Below are positions 38,464 through 48,865 of a stretch of 64,000 bases of DNA, piece by piece. Source of the stretch: Acetobacteraceae bacterium (lineage in GTDB: Bacteria > Pseudomonadota > Alphaproteobacteria > Acetobacterales > Acetobacteraceae); assembly GCA_039613835.1 (NCBI GenBank), contig CP154827.1, forward strand, positions 838,501 through 902,500. Reading direction: 5' to 3'. Positions within the stretch are counted from its first letter, which is position 1; each line of letters opens with the position of its first letter. Position numbers and translations under genes: made by a program. A model generated the notes under the pieces. The model was not told the origin of the DNA and did not search any database. It saw nothing but the letters and a program-made list of their open reading frames with translations.

Positions 38464-40808
38464 GAAGGGGCGCCCGGCTTTCTGCGCCGTCGCGGCGCTT
38501 CCTTCTTCGTCCCCTCATGCCGCATGGAACCACGACCCGAGAGAGAGGGGTTGTGCATAAAATAATGATGCGCGGAGAACGGCTTTTCCCCCGGCGGGAC
38601 GCGGCGCCAGCTGCCGCCTGGCTGTAATGTCCAGCTCTGCAACGTGTCTTTCAACCCTAAGGCGGCGACCTGTCCCAATACCTGCGCATGAACGGTCGGG
38701 TCATAGATTGGCACCATTGCCTCCACCCGGCGGTCCATATTGCGCGGCATCCAGTCGGCGGAGGAAATATAGACCTTGTTTTTAAGGCACGGCATACGGT
38801 GTCCATTTCCAAAAGCGAAAATACGGGAATGTTCAAGAAAGCGCCCGACCATGGAGCGGATCTCGATATGATCCGACAAACCGGGGACACCGGGCCGAAG
38901 GCAGCACATGCCCCTGATCACCCCGATGATTTTGACCCTCGCATGAGAGGCCGCGTAGAGCGCATCAATCAGTTCCGGGTCAACGAGGCTGTTCATTTTC
39001 AGCCAGATGCGGGCGGGGCGCCCGGCTTTCGCGTGATCGATTTCATCTGCGATCAGCTTCAGCAACGTCTTGCGCAATGTCAGCGGCGCGAAAGCAATAT
39101 CATGCACATCTTTTGGCTTGGCATAACCGGTCATAAAGTTGAAAAGCTGCGCCGCATCACCTGCCAGACGCGGGTCACAGGTAAAGAATGAGAGATCAGT
39201 ATAAATGCGTGCCGTAATGGGATGATAATTTCCGGTGCCGAAATGCGCGTAAGAGCGCATCTGATTGCCCTCCCAGCGCACAACGAGGCTCATTTTGGCA
39301 TGCGTCTTAAGGTTCGAGAACCCGAACACGACCTGCACACCCGCCGCTTCCAGCTCCCTTGAGAGGCGGATATTCGCCTCTTCATCAAAGCGCGCCCGCA
39401 ACTCCACCATGGCCGTAACGGATTTTCCCGATTCGGCGGCGGCGATCAGGGCGCGGACGATGGGGCTGTCGCGTGAGGTGCGATAGAGCGTCTGCTTGAT
39501 CGCCACAACATTCGGGTCCGCAGCCGCCTGGTTAAGAAATTGCACGACGACGTCGAAGCTCTCAAAAGGATGGTGCACAACGATATCTTTACCGAGGATG
39601 GCGGCAAAACAATCCCCGTCATAATCTCTTATGCACTGCGGGAAGCGCGGCTTGAAAGCTGGAAATTGGAGTTCCGGCCGATCGCTGACGATCATCTGTT
39701 TGACATCAACAACCCCGATCATCGCCTGCTCCACCAGCACCTCATCGGGTGAGGAGCCAAGCTTTTCCGCAAATTCCTCACGCAAATAGGAAGGGAGGGA
39801 GGCATCAAAAGCCAGATGCACCCCCACGCCACGGCGGCGCTGCTTTAGGGCCGTCTCGTATGACAGTACGAGATCCTCGGCCTCATCTTCAAATTCCACA
39901 TCCGAATCCCGAATGACACGGAGCACCCCGCTCGCCAGAACACGCATCCCGGGAAAGAGGCGGTCAATATGGGTGCGGATGACGTCCTCCAGCAGCACAA
40001 ACCGGATGTCCGGCGTGCATGTGGCTTTGCGCGTGGAATCCTCCGGGAGGCGCATGAAACGATTGACTTGCTGGGGTAGCAGGATCAACGCATCCATCGG
40101 CTCATCCGGGCGCGCCTCATCCTTCAGGCGCAGCACAAGCGCCATGCCGAGATTGGGGATAAAGGGCATCGGGTGAGAAGGGTCCACGGCCAGCGGCGTC
40201 AGGATCGGAAAGATCTCTTTTTCAAAAATCGCATCCAGATGGGCGATTTCAGTCTCGGACAGGGAATCGGGTCGGCACAAATAAATGCCGCTTTGCGAAA
40301 GCTCATGCCTTAATTTGCGCCACACATCCTGCTGGGTCTCAAAAAGTCGGGAGGATTTGCGGCGCACCTCCGCAAGTTGCTGCACGGGGGTTTGACCGTC
40401 AACGGAAGGCGTCGTCAGCTCCTCCCGTACCTGCCCGACCAGCCCGGCAACGCGGACGGAGAAGAACTCGTCCAGATTACTGGCGCTGATGGACAGAAAG
40501 CGCAGACGTTCCAGAAGCGGATGACGGCGATTCTCCGCCTCCTCAATCACGCGCTGATTAAAATCGAGCCATGACATTTCACGATTAATAAAGCGGGACG
40601 GGTGTGTCGACATATCATGTTGCCCATTGGAAGAACCCGACGTACACAGCCCGATAAAATCAGACGCGCAGGCCGCGTCACCCGGCTTTGCGCGTGGCAA
40701 CGTCGTGATATGTTCTTCCTGGATTTTTGACGCTTCCGCCGGATTGGCTCCTTTACTCAGCGTCACTGTGCATTTGTGATCCTGCATCACGCCCTTTGAG
40801 TCTGACAT
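38460..40808 (-). CDS. ppk: Polyphosphate kinase Ppk1
   Basis: Makes inorganic polyphosphate from ATP. Domain order is clear: N domain FINREMSWLDFNQRVIEEA, head domain, and two phospholipase-D-like catalytic domains with the autophosphorylated histidine region NLKTHAKMSLVVR, HFGTGNYHPITARIYTDLS and MVGRFLEHSRIFAFGNG. I chose ATG 40808 (782 residues); ATG 40613 (MSTHPSRFINRE, 717 residues) is closer to the usual length, so the first 65 residues are uncertain. hda lies 81 bases upstream on the same strand. Confidence 0.95.
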   Translation of the reverse strand: MSDSKGVMQDHKCTVTLSKGANPAEASKIQEEHITTLPRAKPGDAACASDFIGLCTSGSSNGQHDMSTHPSRFINREMSWLDFNQRVIEEAENRRHPLLERLRFLSISASNLDEFFSVRVAGLVGQVREELTTPSVDGQTPVQQLAEVRRKSSRLFETQQDVWRKLRHELSQSGIYLCRPDSLSETEIAHLDAIFEKEIFPILTPLAVDPSHPMPFIPNLGMALVLRLKDEARPDEPMDALILLPQQVNRFMRLPEDSTRKATCTPDIRFVLLEDVIRTHIDRLFPGMRVLASGVLRVIRDSDVEFEDEAEDLVLSYETALKQRRRGVGVHLAFDASLPSYLREEFAEKLGSSPDEVLVEQAMIGVVDVKQMIVSDRPELQFPAFKPRFPQCIRDYDGDCFAAILGKDIVVHHPFESFDVVVQFLNQAAADPNVVAIKQTLYRTSRDSPIVRALIAAAESGKSVTAMVELRARFDEEANIRLSRELEAAGVQVVFGFSNLKTHAKMSLVVRWEGNQMRSYAHFGTGNYHPITARIYTDLSFFTCDPRLAGDAAQLFNFMTGYAKPKDVHDIAFAPLTLRKTLLKLIADEIDHAKAGRPARIWLKMNSLVDPELIDALYAASHARVKIIGVIRGMCCLRPGVPGLSDHIEIRSMVGRFLEHSRIFAFGNGHRMPCLKNKVYISSADWMPRNMDRRVEAMVPIYDPTVHAQVLGQVAALGLKDTLQSWTLQPGGSWRRVPPGEKPFSAHHYFMHNPSLSGRGSMRHEGTKKEAPRRRRKPGAPS

Positions 40809-40888
40809 GTTACATGACCCAAAGTTGCGATAGAAGCCCATCGTCTTGTTTTAAGTTTCGTGAGACGCCCCCGCTTGATCAATCATCA

Positions 40889-41620
40889 CTAAACAGGGAG
40901 TTCCTCGCCATCGACCTGAGAGAGTTCGGGCAGGATCTCGGTAATAAAAGCCCGCGTCAGAGCGCGTTTACTCTCCAGGCTGGCCGTATCCAGCCGCGCG
41001 ACGGTCGCCATCAGGGCCGCATTAGTCCGCGGCAGGCGGTGCACGAGCCACGTGGCGACATCTTGCGCGATGCAGATCTGACGCATGGCAAGCCATTGAA
41101 TTACCAGTTTGACGCGCAGATCATCCTCAGCAGGCCGCACCTCAATCGCGGTCATCGCCCTCAGGCGACTGCTCAGATCGGGGAGATTGGTGGGTAAGGT
41201 GGAGGGCGGGACACGAGAAGCAAAAAGGATGATGCGCCCCCCTTCCCGCGCTGCATTGATGAAGTGCAGCAGGGCAACAGGGTCAAAACCCTGTTCAAGC
41301 TGGTCGATCGCCCAGAGTTGGGAGTCGTCAATCCGTGCCGGATCAATCATACGCGCGGTGATAATTTTGCCATGACGCCGCCGCGCCCAGTCATGCAATA
41401 AATGCGTCTTGCCGGTCGCTTCCGGGCCCCAAAGCAGAAGGCGTCGCTCCGGCCAGCCAGTCTGGGCGAGCCATTTACGTGCAGCGGCGTTGGACGGCGC
41501 ATTGATGAAGTCCGGCCACCGCGTGCCGCGATGCGCCTCCCACGAGAAAGCCATCTGAGCCGCCGGGTCAGCGGGGCGCTGACGAATTTTTTTGCGTTTT
41601 CCATGCAATTTCAAGTCCAA
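40889..41620 (-). CDS. hda: Hda-like DnaA-family ATPase regulating replication initiation
   Basis: A short DnaA-like AAA+ protein: FINAPSNAAARKWL, a Walker A variant GPEATGKTHLL, LWAIDQLEQG (Walker B region), box VII-like SSRLRAM and a sensor II region, without the DNA-binding domain of DnaA. Hda/HdaA stimulates ATP hydrolysis by DnaA with the clamp. Start is uncertain: in-frame TTGs at 41620, 41614 and 41608 precede the first internal ATG (41554). It is divergent from purM, matching the usual alphaproteobacterial purM-hda arrangement. Confidence 0.85.
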   Translation of the reverse strand: MDLKLHGKRKKIRQRPADPAAQMAFSWEAHRGTRWPDFINAPSNAAARKWLAQTGWPERRLLLWGPEATGKTHLLHDWARRRHGKIITARMIDPARIDDSQLWAIDQLEQGFDPVALLHFINAAREGGRIILFASRVPPSTLPTNLPDLSSRLRAMTAIEVRPAEDDLRVKLVIQWLAMRQICIAQDVATWLVHRLPRTNAALMATVARLDTASLESKRALTRAFITEILPELSQVDGEELPV

Positions 41621-41700
41621 CGCTTCCCGAGCCGCGACGGCTTCGGTAAAAGAACGGGTTATATCCGACTTTCCGCGGCATATCGAGTGAGCCTGAACAC

Positions 41701-42804
41701 ATGACCACCCCCCCGAAACCCGACAAACATGCCCCCGCCCTACATGACGGTGCTGCCGCAATCAAAGGCGGGATCAGCTATGACGCTGCCGGTGTCAGCA
41801 TAGAGGCGGGTGATGCCCTTGTCGATGCCATCAAGCCCGCCGCCGAGCAGACGCAGCGCGCCGGGGTTCTGGGGGGACTGGGCGGGTTCGGCGCGTTGTT
41901 CGACCTCAAAGCCGCTGGATATCGTGACCCGGTGCTTGTGAGCTGCACGGATGGCGTTGGCACGAAGCTCATGCTGGCCATTGAGACCGGACGGCACGAT
42001 ACGATTGGCATTGACCTCGTGGCCATGTGCGTCAATGACCTCATCGTTCAGGGGGCGCAACCTTTATTCTTCCTCGATTATTTCGCGACCGGCAAGCTCG
42101 ATGCTGCTGACGCGGCGCGCGTCGTGAAAGGTATCGCTGAGGCTTGCCGCCAGTCAGGATGCGCCCTTGTCGGGGGGGAAACGGCGGAAATGCCCGGCAT
42201 GTATGCGGCCGGGCATTACGATCTTGCCGGGTTCAGTGTCGGCGCGGCGGAACGCGATATGTTATTGCCGCGAAACGTCAAACCGGGCGACACACTCATC
42301 GCGCTGCCCTCAAGCGGTGTGCATTCCAATGGTTTTTCCCTCGTGCGGCAGGCTGTCGCGCGGTCAGGGCTGGGCTGGCATGATTCTGCCCCCTTCGCAC
42401 CGTCGCTGAGCCTTGCCGAGGCGCTTCTGACGCCGACATCGCTTTACGTTCGTGACGTGATGGCATTACATGAGAAAGTCCTGCTCAATGCTTGCGCCCA
42501 TATCACGGGTGGCGGCCTGCCCGGCAATCTGCCACGTATTCTACCGAAGGGCTTGACCGCGGAAGTCACCGCCGGGCGCTGGCCCGTTCCGCCCGTTTTC
42601 AACTGGTTGGCCAAAGCCGGGCCTGTCGCGCCGGAGGAGATGCTGAAGGTCTTTAATTGTGGGATTGGCATGATACTGGTGACATCCCGCCCGGTCGCTG
42701 TGCTCAGCGCCCTGCAGGAAACAGGGACAGAAGCCTATGAAATCGGACGGATCATAGAGGGACAGGAGGGGTTCAGTCTCAAGGGAGAGCTGGTTTTCGG
42801 ATGA
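41701..42804 (+). CDS. purM: Phosphoribosylformylglycinamidine cyclo-ligase
   Basis: Forms aminoimidazole ribotide in purine synthesis. The 367-residue protein has ISYDAAGVSIEAGDALVD, SCTDGVGTKLMLAIE, GIDLVAMCVNDLIVQGAQPL, ALVGGETAEMPGMY and ITGGGLPGNLPRILP, all diagnostic. The stop overlaps the purN start (ATGA). It is divergent from hda. Confidence 0.98.
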   Translation: MTTPPKPDKHAPALHDGAAAIKGGISYDAAGVSIEAGDALVDAIKPAAEQTQRAGVLGGLGGFGALFDLKAAGYRDPVLVSCTDGVGTKLMLAIETGRHDTIGIDLVAMCVNDLIVQGAQPLFFLDYFATGKLDAADAARVVKGIAEACRQSGCALVGGETAEMPGMYAAGHYDLAGFSVGAAERDMLLPRNVKPGDTLIALPSSGVHSNGFSLVRQAVARSGLGWHDSAPFAPSLSLAEALLTPTSLYVRDVMALHEKVLLNACAHITGGGLPGNLPRILPKGLTAEVTAGRWPVPPVFNWLAKAGPVAPEEMLKVFNCGIGMILVTSRPVAVLSALQETGTEAYEIGRIIEGQEGFSLKGELVFG

Positions 42805-43394
42805 CGACCAAATTTCCGATCGCCATTCTGATCAGCGGGCGCGGCAGCAATATGGAGGCGTTGCTGAATGCGTGTGACGCCCCCGAGTACCCGGCCAAAG
42901 TCGTTTTCGTGCTCAGCAACAATCCGGATGCGGCGGGACTCGATATCGCGCGGGCTAAGGGCATCCCCGTGTATGCCATTGATCACCGCCCTTTCGGCCA
43001 GGATCGTGAAAGCCATGAGCGCGCCATGGATAAGGCGCTGCGCCAGTCCGGGGCCCGCATCATCTGCCTCGCAGGCTATATGCGGGTGCTGACGCCATTT
43101 TTTGTTGAGGCATGGTCCGGGCGGATACTCAACACCCATCCCAGCCTGCTGCCGAAATATCCGGGGCTGCACACCCACCAACGTGCCCTTGACGCCGGAG
43201 ATACGACGCATGGCGCGACCGTTCACCTCGTCACTTCCGGCGTCGATGAAGGGCCTGTCATTGCGCAGGCCCGCATCGATATCCGCCCTGATGACACGGC
43301 TGAGACATTGTCAAATCGCCTTCTGACGAAAGAGCATGCTTTATACCGAGACGCGCTTCGCCAGTTCATCACAGATCAGGCGTCAGGATTATAA
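42801..43394 (+). CDS. purN: Phosphoribosylglycinamide formyltransferase
   Basis: Transfers a formyl group from 10-formyl-tetrahydrofolate to GAR in purine synthesis. The 197-residue protein has ILISGRGSNMEALL, catalytic Asn/His region ILNTHPSLLPKYPGLHTH and GATVHLVTSGVDEGPVIAQ with the catalytic aspartate. It is translationally coupled to purM. A strong hairpin follows the stop. Confidence 0.98.
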   Translation: MTTKFPIAILISGRGSNMEALLNACDAPEYPAKVVFVLSNNPDAAGLDIARAKGIPVYAIDHRPFGQDRESHERAMDKALRQSGARIICLAGYMRVLTPFFVEAWSGRILNTHPSLLPKYPGLHTHQRALDAGDTTHGATVHLVTSGVDEGPVIAQARIDIRPDDTAETLSNRLLTKEHALYRDALRQFITDQASGL

Positions 43395-43413
43395 ACGCGC
43401 CTGACATGGAACC

Positions 43414-43442
43414 GTCATGCCGACAGGGTTAATCGGCATGAC
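43414..43442. terminator. Hairpin between convergent purN and ndk
   Basis: A perfect 10-base stem, GTCATGCCGA at 43414-43423 and TCGGCATGAC at 43433-43442, with a 9-base loop in the 58-base gap between the two stops. It could serve both directions. There is no T-tract, so it may need Rho or act mainly in mRNA stability. Confidence 0.55.
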
Positions 43443-43452
43443 AGATCACATT

Positions 43453-43875
43453 TCAGGGGAGGATTTCTGTCTCAGCGAAGAAGAAGGTGATTTCCTTGGC
43501 AGCATTCTCGACACTGTCAGAGCCATGGACGGAGTTCGCCTCAATGCTTTCCGCATAAAGTTTCCGCACCGTGCCTTCCGCGGCCCGCGCCGGATTGGTG
43601 GCGCCCATGACATCACGATGATGCGCGACCGCTTCATCCCCCTCAAGCACCTGCACGATAACGGGGGCCTGAAGCATGGAATCGACAAGGCTGCCAAAGA
43701 AAGGCCGCGCCGCATGGACAGCGTAGAAGGCCTGGGCCTGGGCCTGCGTCAGCTGGATGCGCTTCTGCGCCACGATGCGCAGACCTGCCGCCTCGAAGAC
43801 AGCATTGATTTTGCCGGTCAGGTTGCGGCGCGTGGCATCTGGCTTGATAATGGACAATGTCCGCTGTTTGGCCAT
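43453..43875 (-). CDS. ndk: Nucleoside diphosphate kinase
   Basis: Balances nucleoside triphosphate pools. The 140-residue reading from ATG 43875 ([18 protein letters not shown]) has the NDK motifs and ends with the active-site histidine segment [27 protein letters not shown] is the usual nucleotide-binding loop. Length is typical. A longer in-frame opening upstream is not coding. Confidence 0.97.
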   Translation of the reverse strand: MAKQRTLSIIKPDATRRNLTGKINAVFEAAGLRIVAQKRIQLTQAQAQAFYAVHAARPFFGSLVDSMLQAPVIVQVLEGDEAVAHHRDVMGATNPARAAEGTVRKLYAESIEANSVHGSDSVENAAKEITFFFAETEILP

Positions 43876-43989
43876 GAAAATCTCCAAATCAATTGTTAAA
43901 GGCAAAGAATGGTTTCCCCCTAGGCCAATTCTGGCCAGACCGATAGCCTGTGCGCCTCGAAAATATCTCCGACCCTGAAGTGAAGCCCC

Positions 43990-45847
43990 TTGAGTATCCT
44001 TTCCATCAACCAACTCACATTGCGCATTGCTGGCCGAACGCTTCTGGATCACGCCAGTCTTCAGCTGGATCCCGGGGCGGAAAATCGAGCTGATCGGCCG
44101 GAATGGCGCCGGCAAATCCACCCTCCTGGCAGCGATTGCCGGCGATATCAGCCCTGACGGTGGGGACATCACCCAGGCGGCACGCACCCGGCTTGGGCGC
44201 GTTCGGCAGCATCTGCCGGAGGGAAAAGGCGCGCTGATCGACATCGTCCTTGCATCGGATACGGAGCGGGAGATATTGATGGCGCAGGTGGCGGCGGAAG
44301 GATAACCCGATCCGACTGGCTGATGCGCATGAGCGTCTCCTCGCTATACAAGCCCATGCAGCGCCCGCCCGCGCGGCGACGATCCTGGCCGGTCTGGGCT
44401 TCGATGCCGCGGCCCAGCAACGCCCGATCGACGCTTTTTCGGCGGGTGGCAGATGCGTGTGGCGCTGGCCTACGCCCTCTTCCTTGATCGGGATCTGCTT
44501 CTTCTTGATGAGCCCAGCAATCATCTGGATATCGAGGCCACAATGTGGCTGGAGGGCTGGCTCAAATCCTTCCGGGGCGCGGCGATCATCGTCAGTCATG
44601 ATCGGGAATTGCTTGATCACGTCGTGGACGGGATCACCCATCTGGAACACGGAAAACTCAGCCTCACACCGGGTGGTTACGCGCAATTTGTCCGCATCCG
44701 GATGGAGCAGACCCTCCAGCATAATCGTAAGGTGGCACGGGTGGAAGCACAGAAAGCACAGATGCAGGCTTTCGTTGACCGCTTCCGCGTCAAGGCGACC
44801 AAGGCCCGTCAGGCACAATCGCGACTTAAAGCGCTGGAGCGCCTCCCCGCCATGGAAGCCATTATCGAACCCGGTGCGACTTCCTTCACATTCCCCGATC
44901 CGGGCGTTCTCCCGCCGCCACTTCTGACCATGACAGGGGCCAGCACCGGTTATGAAGGGCGCACCGTGTTACGTGACCTCTCCTTCCGGCTGAATGCAAC
45001 CGATCGCATCGCGCTTCTGGGCCAGAATGGCCAGGGCAAATCCACTTTTATCAAGCTGATCGCGGGCGTTCTGGCGCCGTTTGACGGCTCGTTTTTCCGC
45101 GCGCCCAAATTGCGCGTCGGCTATTACACGCAGCATCAAAGCGATGACCTTGTCGCCGAAGAAACCGCCGTGCAGCACCTGCTGCGCACCGCGCCGAAAA
45201 TGACGCAGGAGCAGGCACGCGCGCAATTGGCCAAGTTCGGGCTGGACGCCCATCGCGCAGAAACCGAAGTGCGGAACCTATCCGGTGGTGAGCGGGCGCG
45301 GCTTCTCCTTTCCCTCACCACGCATGACGCCCCGCATGTCCTCCTGCTGGATGAGCCGACAAACCATCTGGATATTGATGCGCGCGAGGCGCTTGTGCGT
45401 GCGCTGAATGGTTTTGAGGGTGCGGTGATCCTGATTTCTCACGATACATGGCTGGTTGAAGCGGGGCATGTCACTTATTTCGATGAGACGCTGGATGATT
45501 ACCGCGCCCGCCGCTAGACCGCGTCCGGGACAGGACAGGCAGGCAGCGCCGCGCAAATCTCAGGCCATCAGAACAGGAAAGAAAACCGCAAAGACCGCGC
45601 CGCGACGCGCCAGCAACAGGCCCTTCTCCGGAAACGCCTGCAGAAGATCGAAAAAACCCTCTCCCAATGTAGCAAGAAGACGGAAGCCTATCGCCAGAGA
45701 ATGTCCGACCCGGCTTTTTACGAAAAAGGCACGTCGGAGGAAATCACGCGCGTGAATAAATCCGCGGCGGAAAATGACGCTGCGATTGCGAAACTTGAGG
45801 AGGAATGGCTTTCCCTAAGCGAAAAAATCGAGCAGAACCTCCTTTAG
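43990..45847 (+). pseudogene. Broken ABC-F ATPase gene (Uup-like)
   Basis: Two ABC domains on one chain: [16 protein letters not shown], Walker [10 protein letters not shown], signature region QMRVALAYALF, Walker B LLLLDEPSNHLD; then GQNGQGKST, NLSGGERARLLL and VLLLDEPTNHLD, and a C-terminal coiled coil ending LSEKIEQNLL. Lesions: extra base near 44078-44081, stop at 44303-44305 with frame change, frame change near 44445, and TAG at 45515-45517 before the coiled coil. ABC-F proteins act on ribosomes or DNA structure. The fragment from 44453 to 45517 stays open but lacks the first Walker A. Confidence 0.87.
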
Positions 45848-46001
45848 GAAGATGAGTCTAAGGGGCATCTCGCGGTGAAGGCGCCCGATGGGGTCGGATT
45901 TTGCGTCCCATACTGGATCGCCGCCACATCATATGCGGAACCTTCCCGGCGGGAAGCGCATTGGATTAACGACTTACGTTAAGATTGGACCTTCGCCCAC
46001 C

Positions 46002-47124
46002 ATGCCCCAGCTCGATGCTCCGGATTCCTCGACTGAGCTTTCCTTTATCTTCAGGCTTCTGCGTATATCGCTGATCCTCACGATTTCCATCGTTATGATC
46101 TGGCTTCTGGGCGATGTCCTTGTCGTCGTCTTTGCCGCGACCTTAATGGCTGTTATTTTACATGGCCTCGCAGCCTACCTTAAAAGGCGGATCGGTCTTC
46201 CCTATAAGTTGGCGGTCGCCCTCGTGGCCGTGCTTATCATCGCGACCATCGCCTTTCTGTTTTATTCCAGCGGGCCGCAGATCAGTGATCAATTCTCAAG
46301 CTGAAGCAGGCGCTGATTACGCAATATGGGCCGTTTCGCGGTCAAGTCAAATCATCCAGCTGGGGCCAGTTCGCCCTCGCACACCTTCCGCAAAGTCTTG
46401 GCGGGAACGACGCGGGGGCGGCCCCTCCTTTGGCGCGGGGCTGGCGAATTCCGTCACGGGTATTTTGACCAGCGCATTCGGCGTGCTGGGCACAATGGCG
46501 GTTATTCTGATCTCGGGACTTTATTTTGCCCTGACGCCGCATGTCTATGTGGACGGTCTTTTACGCCTTGTGCCGCCGGCGCAACGCCCCGCCATCAGGG
46601 GTTTGATGGTCACGGCCGGGCGCACACTCTGGTCATGGACAATCGGGCAGGCGCTGGACATGCTGGTGGTAGGGATTGCCTCCGGCGTAGGGCTTTATCT
46701 GCTCGGCATACCGCTGGCCACGGCGCTTGGTGTGGTGGCGGGACTGTGTAATTTCATTCCCTATATCGGGGCTATTCTTGGTGCGGTCCCGGCCGTGCTG
46801 ATCGCGCTTTCCGTCGGCACGCAATCCGAGCTTGAGGTGGTTGGACTTTACTGCGTCATCCAGTTTCTCGAAGGCAATGTGTTGGCACCGCTTATCCAGC
46901 GCCATGCCGTACATATGCCGCCTGCCATCGCGATGTTGTCGCAGACTGTATTCGGCTTCATCCTCGCCTCACCGGCAACCGCGGCGCTTCTCGCTGTGGG
47001 TGACCGGGCCACCGCCCAAGCCGATGCCGGTAGAGTTTCGACAAAAAAACTCGCCAACGACGCGGGCGCTGACACACTCATATCGTCGCAGAAATGGGCG
47101 GGCATGCCGCTTTCTGACCGATGA
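46002..47124 (+). pseudogene. Broken AI-2E (PerM) family transporter gene
   Basis: Membrane protein of the PerM/AI-2E family: start MPQLDAPDSS, first helices LILTISIVMIWLLG, then after a frameshift near 46300 LKQALITQYGPFRG and after another near 46428 FGAGLANSVTGILTSAFG, and the family core GQALDMLVVGIASGVGLYLLG and GLCNFIPYIGAILGAVPAV. The last conserved part is also abnormal after SPATAALLAV. The family exports varied small molecules or sodium/protons. The downstream part remains a long open frame but lacks the N-terminal helices. Confidence 0.82.
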
Positions 47125-47204
47125 GCAACATGCTCAAATGTTCTTAACGTTGGATGTGATTGACAGCTTCAGGGAAGCGTGACGGCTCTGCGCCGCGTTT
47201 CAGA

Positions 47205-47666
47205 TCAATGCGTGTTAGCCTGGCGATTATCGAATCGCGCGAGGACTTCACGCAGTGACGTCCATTGTTGATCGTCACAATAGCGGACGCGGAAAGATAC
47301 TTTTGTGGAGAGTCGTACCGCGATTGTCCGGGCCCATTCAGACCCCGCATTTTCACCCCAGATTTTAATCAGGAAAGGCTCGCCTCTGACCGGCACAGCC
47401 CGCATGACGAGGTCACTGGCAGAAGGTGGCGGACTGGTCATTGGCACCCAACCCCGGCAATTCTGCCTCAGCCAGTTATTGAGGCCGGTAATCTGATCCT
47501 GCGTCAAGTCCTGTTGCTTCTGGTCCGGTCCCTCCTCAATCATCGCAGTCGCGATGATCGGGATGTGAACGGGTTTGAGAACCGGGACGGCAAATGACCA
47601 GATAATTGCCGTCGTCGTCAGGACAAGCAAGAGGAAAAAAATGACAAGTATCGTTTCCTTACGCAT
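47205..47666 (-). CDS. Hypothetical membrane-anchored protein
   Basis: A 153-residue protein with one N-terminal helix (ILVIFFLLLVLTTTAIIWSF) and a periplasmic domain containing NNWLRQNCRGWVPM and FLIKIWGENAGSEWARTI. I do not recognise the family. ATG 47666 overlaps the stop of the aminotransferase gene as TGATG, so it is coupled to the sugar cluster; an earlier start at 47690 is possible. A role in surface glycan assembly is suggested only by position. Confidence 0.7.
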   Translation of the reverse strand: MRKETILVIFFLLLVLTTTAIIWSFAVPVLKPVHIPIIATAMIEEGPDQKQQDLTQDQITGLNNWLRQNCRGWVPMTSPPPSASDLVMRAVPVRGEPFLIKIWGENAGSEWARTIAVRLSTKVSFRVRYCDDQQWTSLREVLARFDNRQANTH

Positions 47667-48820
47667 CAAGTCTTCCTCTCTTTTGACCACTCCAATGTCG
47701 TGTCGATGATATAGCGCACTTCATCATCGGTTAGTTCAGGATGAAGAGGCAAAGAGAGGGTGATTTCGCCCAACTTCTCGGATACGGGCAGGGTGATGTC
47801 GTTACTGTGGTAACCCGCATAGGCAGGTTGCCGGTGAAGCGGCTTGGGGTAATAGACGACACTCGGGATGCCGTGCGATTTCAGCCAGTTCTGAAGGGAA
47901 TCCCGCAATGGCTTTGTTGGCAGAAGGATGCTGTAAATCGCCCACGCGCTACGCGCACCGGCAACGCGTTGCGGTGTCTGGATGATTTCGGGCAGACCCG
48001 AATCATAAGCCCGCGCGATCGTCTCCCGCCGCGCCAGTTCCGCATCGAAAGCATCAAGCTTGGCGAGCAGCACAGCCGCCTGAAGCGTATCCAGCCGGGC
48101 ATTGAGGCCGATGCGCTGGACGTCGTAACGATTCTGCCCCTCACCATGGGAGCGCAGAGAGCGATAAAGCGCCGCCAACCCGTCATCATCCGTCAGGATG
48201 GCGCCGCCATCACCATAACCGCCTAACGGTTTGGATGGAAAAAATGAGAGTGTCGTGGCGCGCGCTTCACGCCCGAGTTTCCGCCCCTTATAGCTTCCGC
48301 CAAAAGCCTGCGCGCAATCATCGACAAGTGTCAGGGAATGTCGGTCGGCAATGATTTTCAGTTCATCCCACGGGGCAGGCTGGCCGAATAAATCAACGCC
48401 GATAATGGCCCGGGGCCGCCATTGCCCGTCCCGCAAAATGGAGGCGATGCGCGCTTCAAGATGTGAGGGGTCAATCTGGAATGTCCGCGCATCGACATCC
48501 ACGAAAACGGGAATTGCGCTAAGGAGGAGAACAATCTCCGCCGTTGCGGTATAAGTAAAAGCCGGGAGGAAGACGGCGTCACCCGGCCCGACGCCTTCAC
48601 CCATCAGCACAACCAGAAGCGCATCTGTCCCCGAGGAGACACCAATGGCATGGCAAGCACCGGCATAAGCGGCGAGGCGTTCCTCCAGCTCATTCACCTC
48701 AGGGCCGAGAACAAATTTGCAGTGTTCCATCACCGCGTCAACGCGTCGCGTCAGCGCCTCACCAAGTCGCGCTCTTTGACGGGGAAGGTCAAGGAAAGCA
48801 ATCTCTCTGCGTGGTGTCAT
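47666..48820 (-). CDS. DegT/DnrJ/EryC1 sugar aminotransferase
   Basis: PLP-dependent aminotransferase acting on nucleotide keto-sugars. The 384-residue protein has FLDLPRQRARLGEAL, GVSSGTDALLVVLM, VDDCAQAFGGSYKGRKLG and the PLP lysine in TLSFFPSKPLGGYGDGG. Together with the neighbouring 4,6-dehydratase it would make a UDP-linked 4-amino sugar. It is 45 bases downstream of the dehydratase gene on the same strand. Confidence 0.93.
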   Translation of the reverse strand: MTPRREIAFLDLPRQRARLGEALTRRVDAVMEHCKFVLGPEVNELEERLAAYAGACHAIGVSSGTDALLVVLMGEGVGPGDAVFLPAFTYTATAEIVLLLSAIPVFVDVDARTFQIDPSHLEARIASILRDGQWRPRAIIGVDLFGQPAPWDELKIIADRHSLTLVDDCAQAFGGSYKGRKLGREARATTLSFFPSKPLGGYGDGGAILTDDDGLAALYRSLRSHGEGQNRYDVQRIGLNARLDTLQAAVLLAKLDAFDAELARRETIARAYDSGLPEIIQTPQRVAGARSAWAIYSILLPTKPLRDSLQNWLKSHGIPSVVYYPKPLHRQPAYAGYHSNDITLPVSEKLGEITLSLPLHPELTDDEVRYIIDTTLEWSKERKT

Positions 48821-48865
48821 TGTCAGGTCCTTGTGGGAGGGGGTGTCGCAATGATAATGCTGATA

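Noticed and set aside
44453..45517. Independent single-domain ABC ATPase gene
   Set aside because: It begins inside the first ABC domain after its signature motif and lacks the first Walker A; it is the remainder of the broken ABC-F gene.
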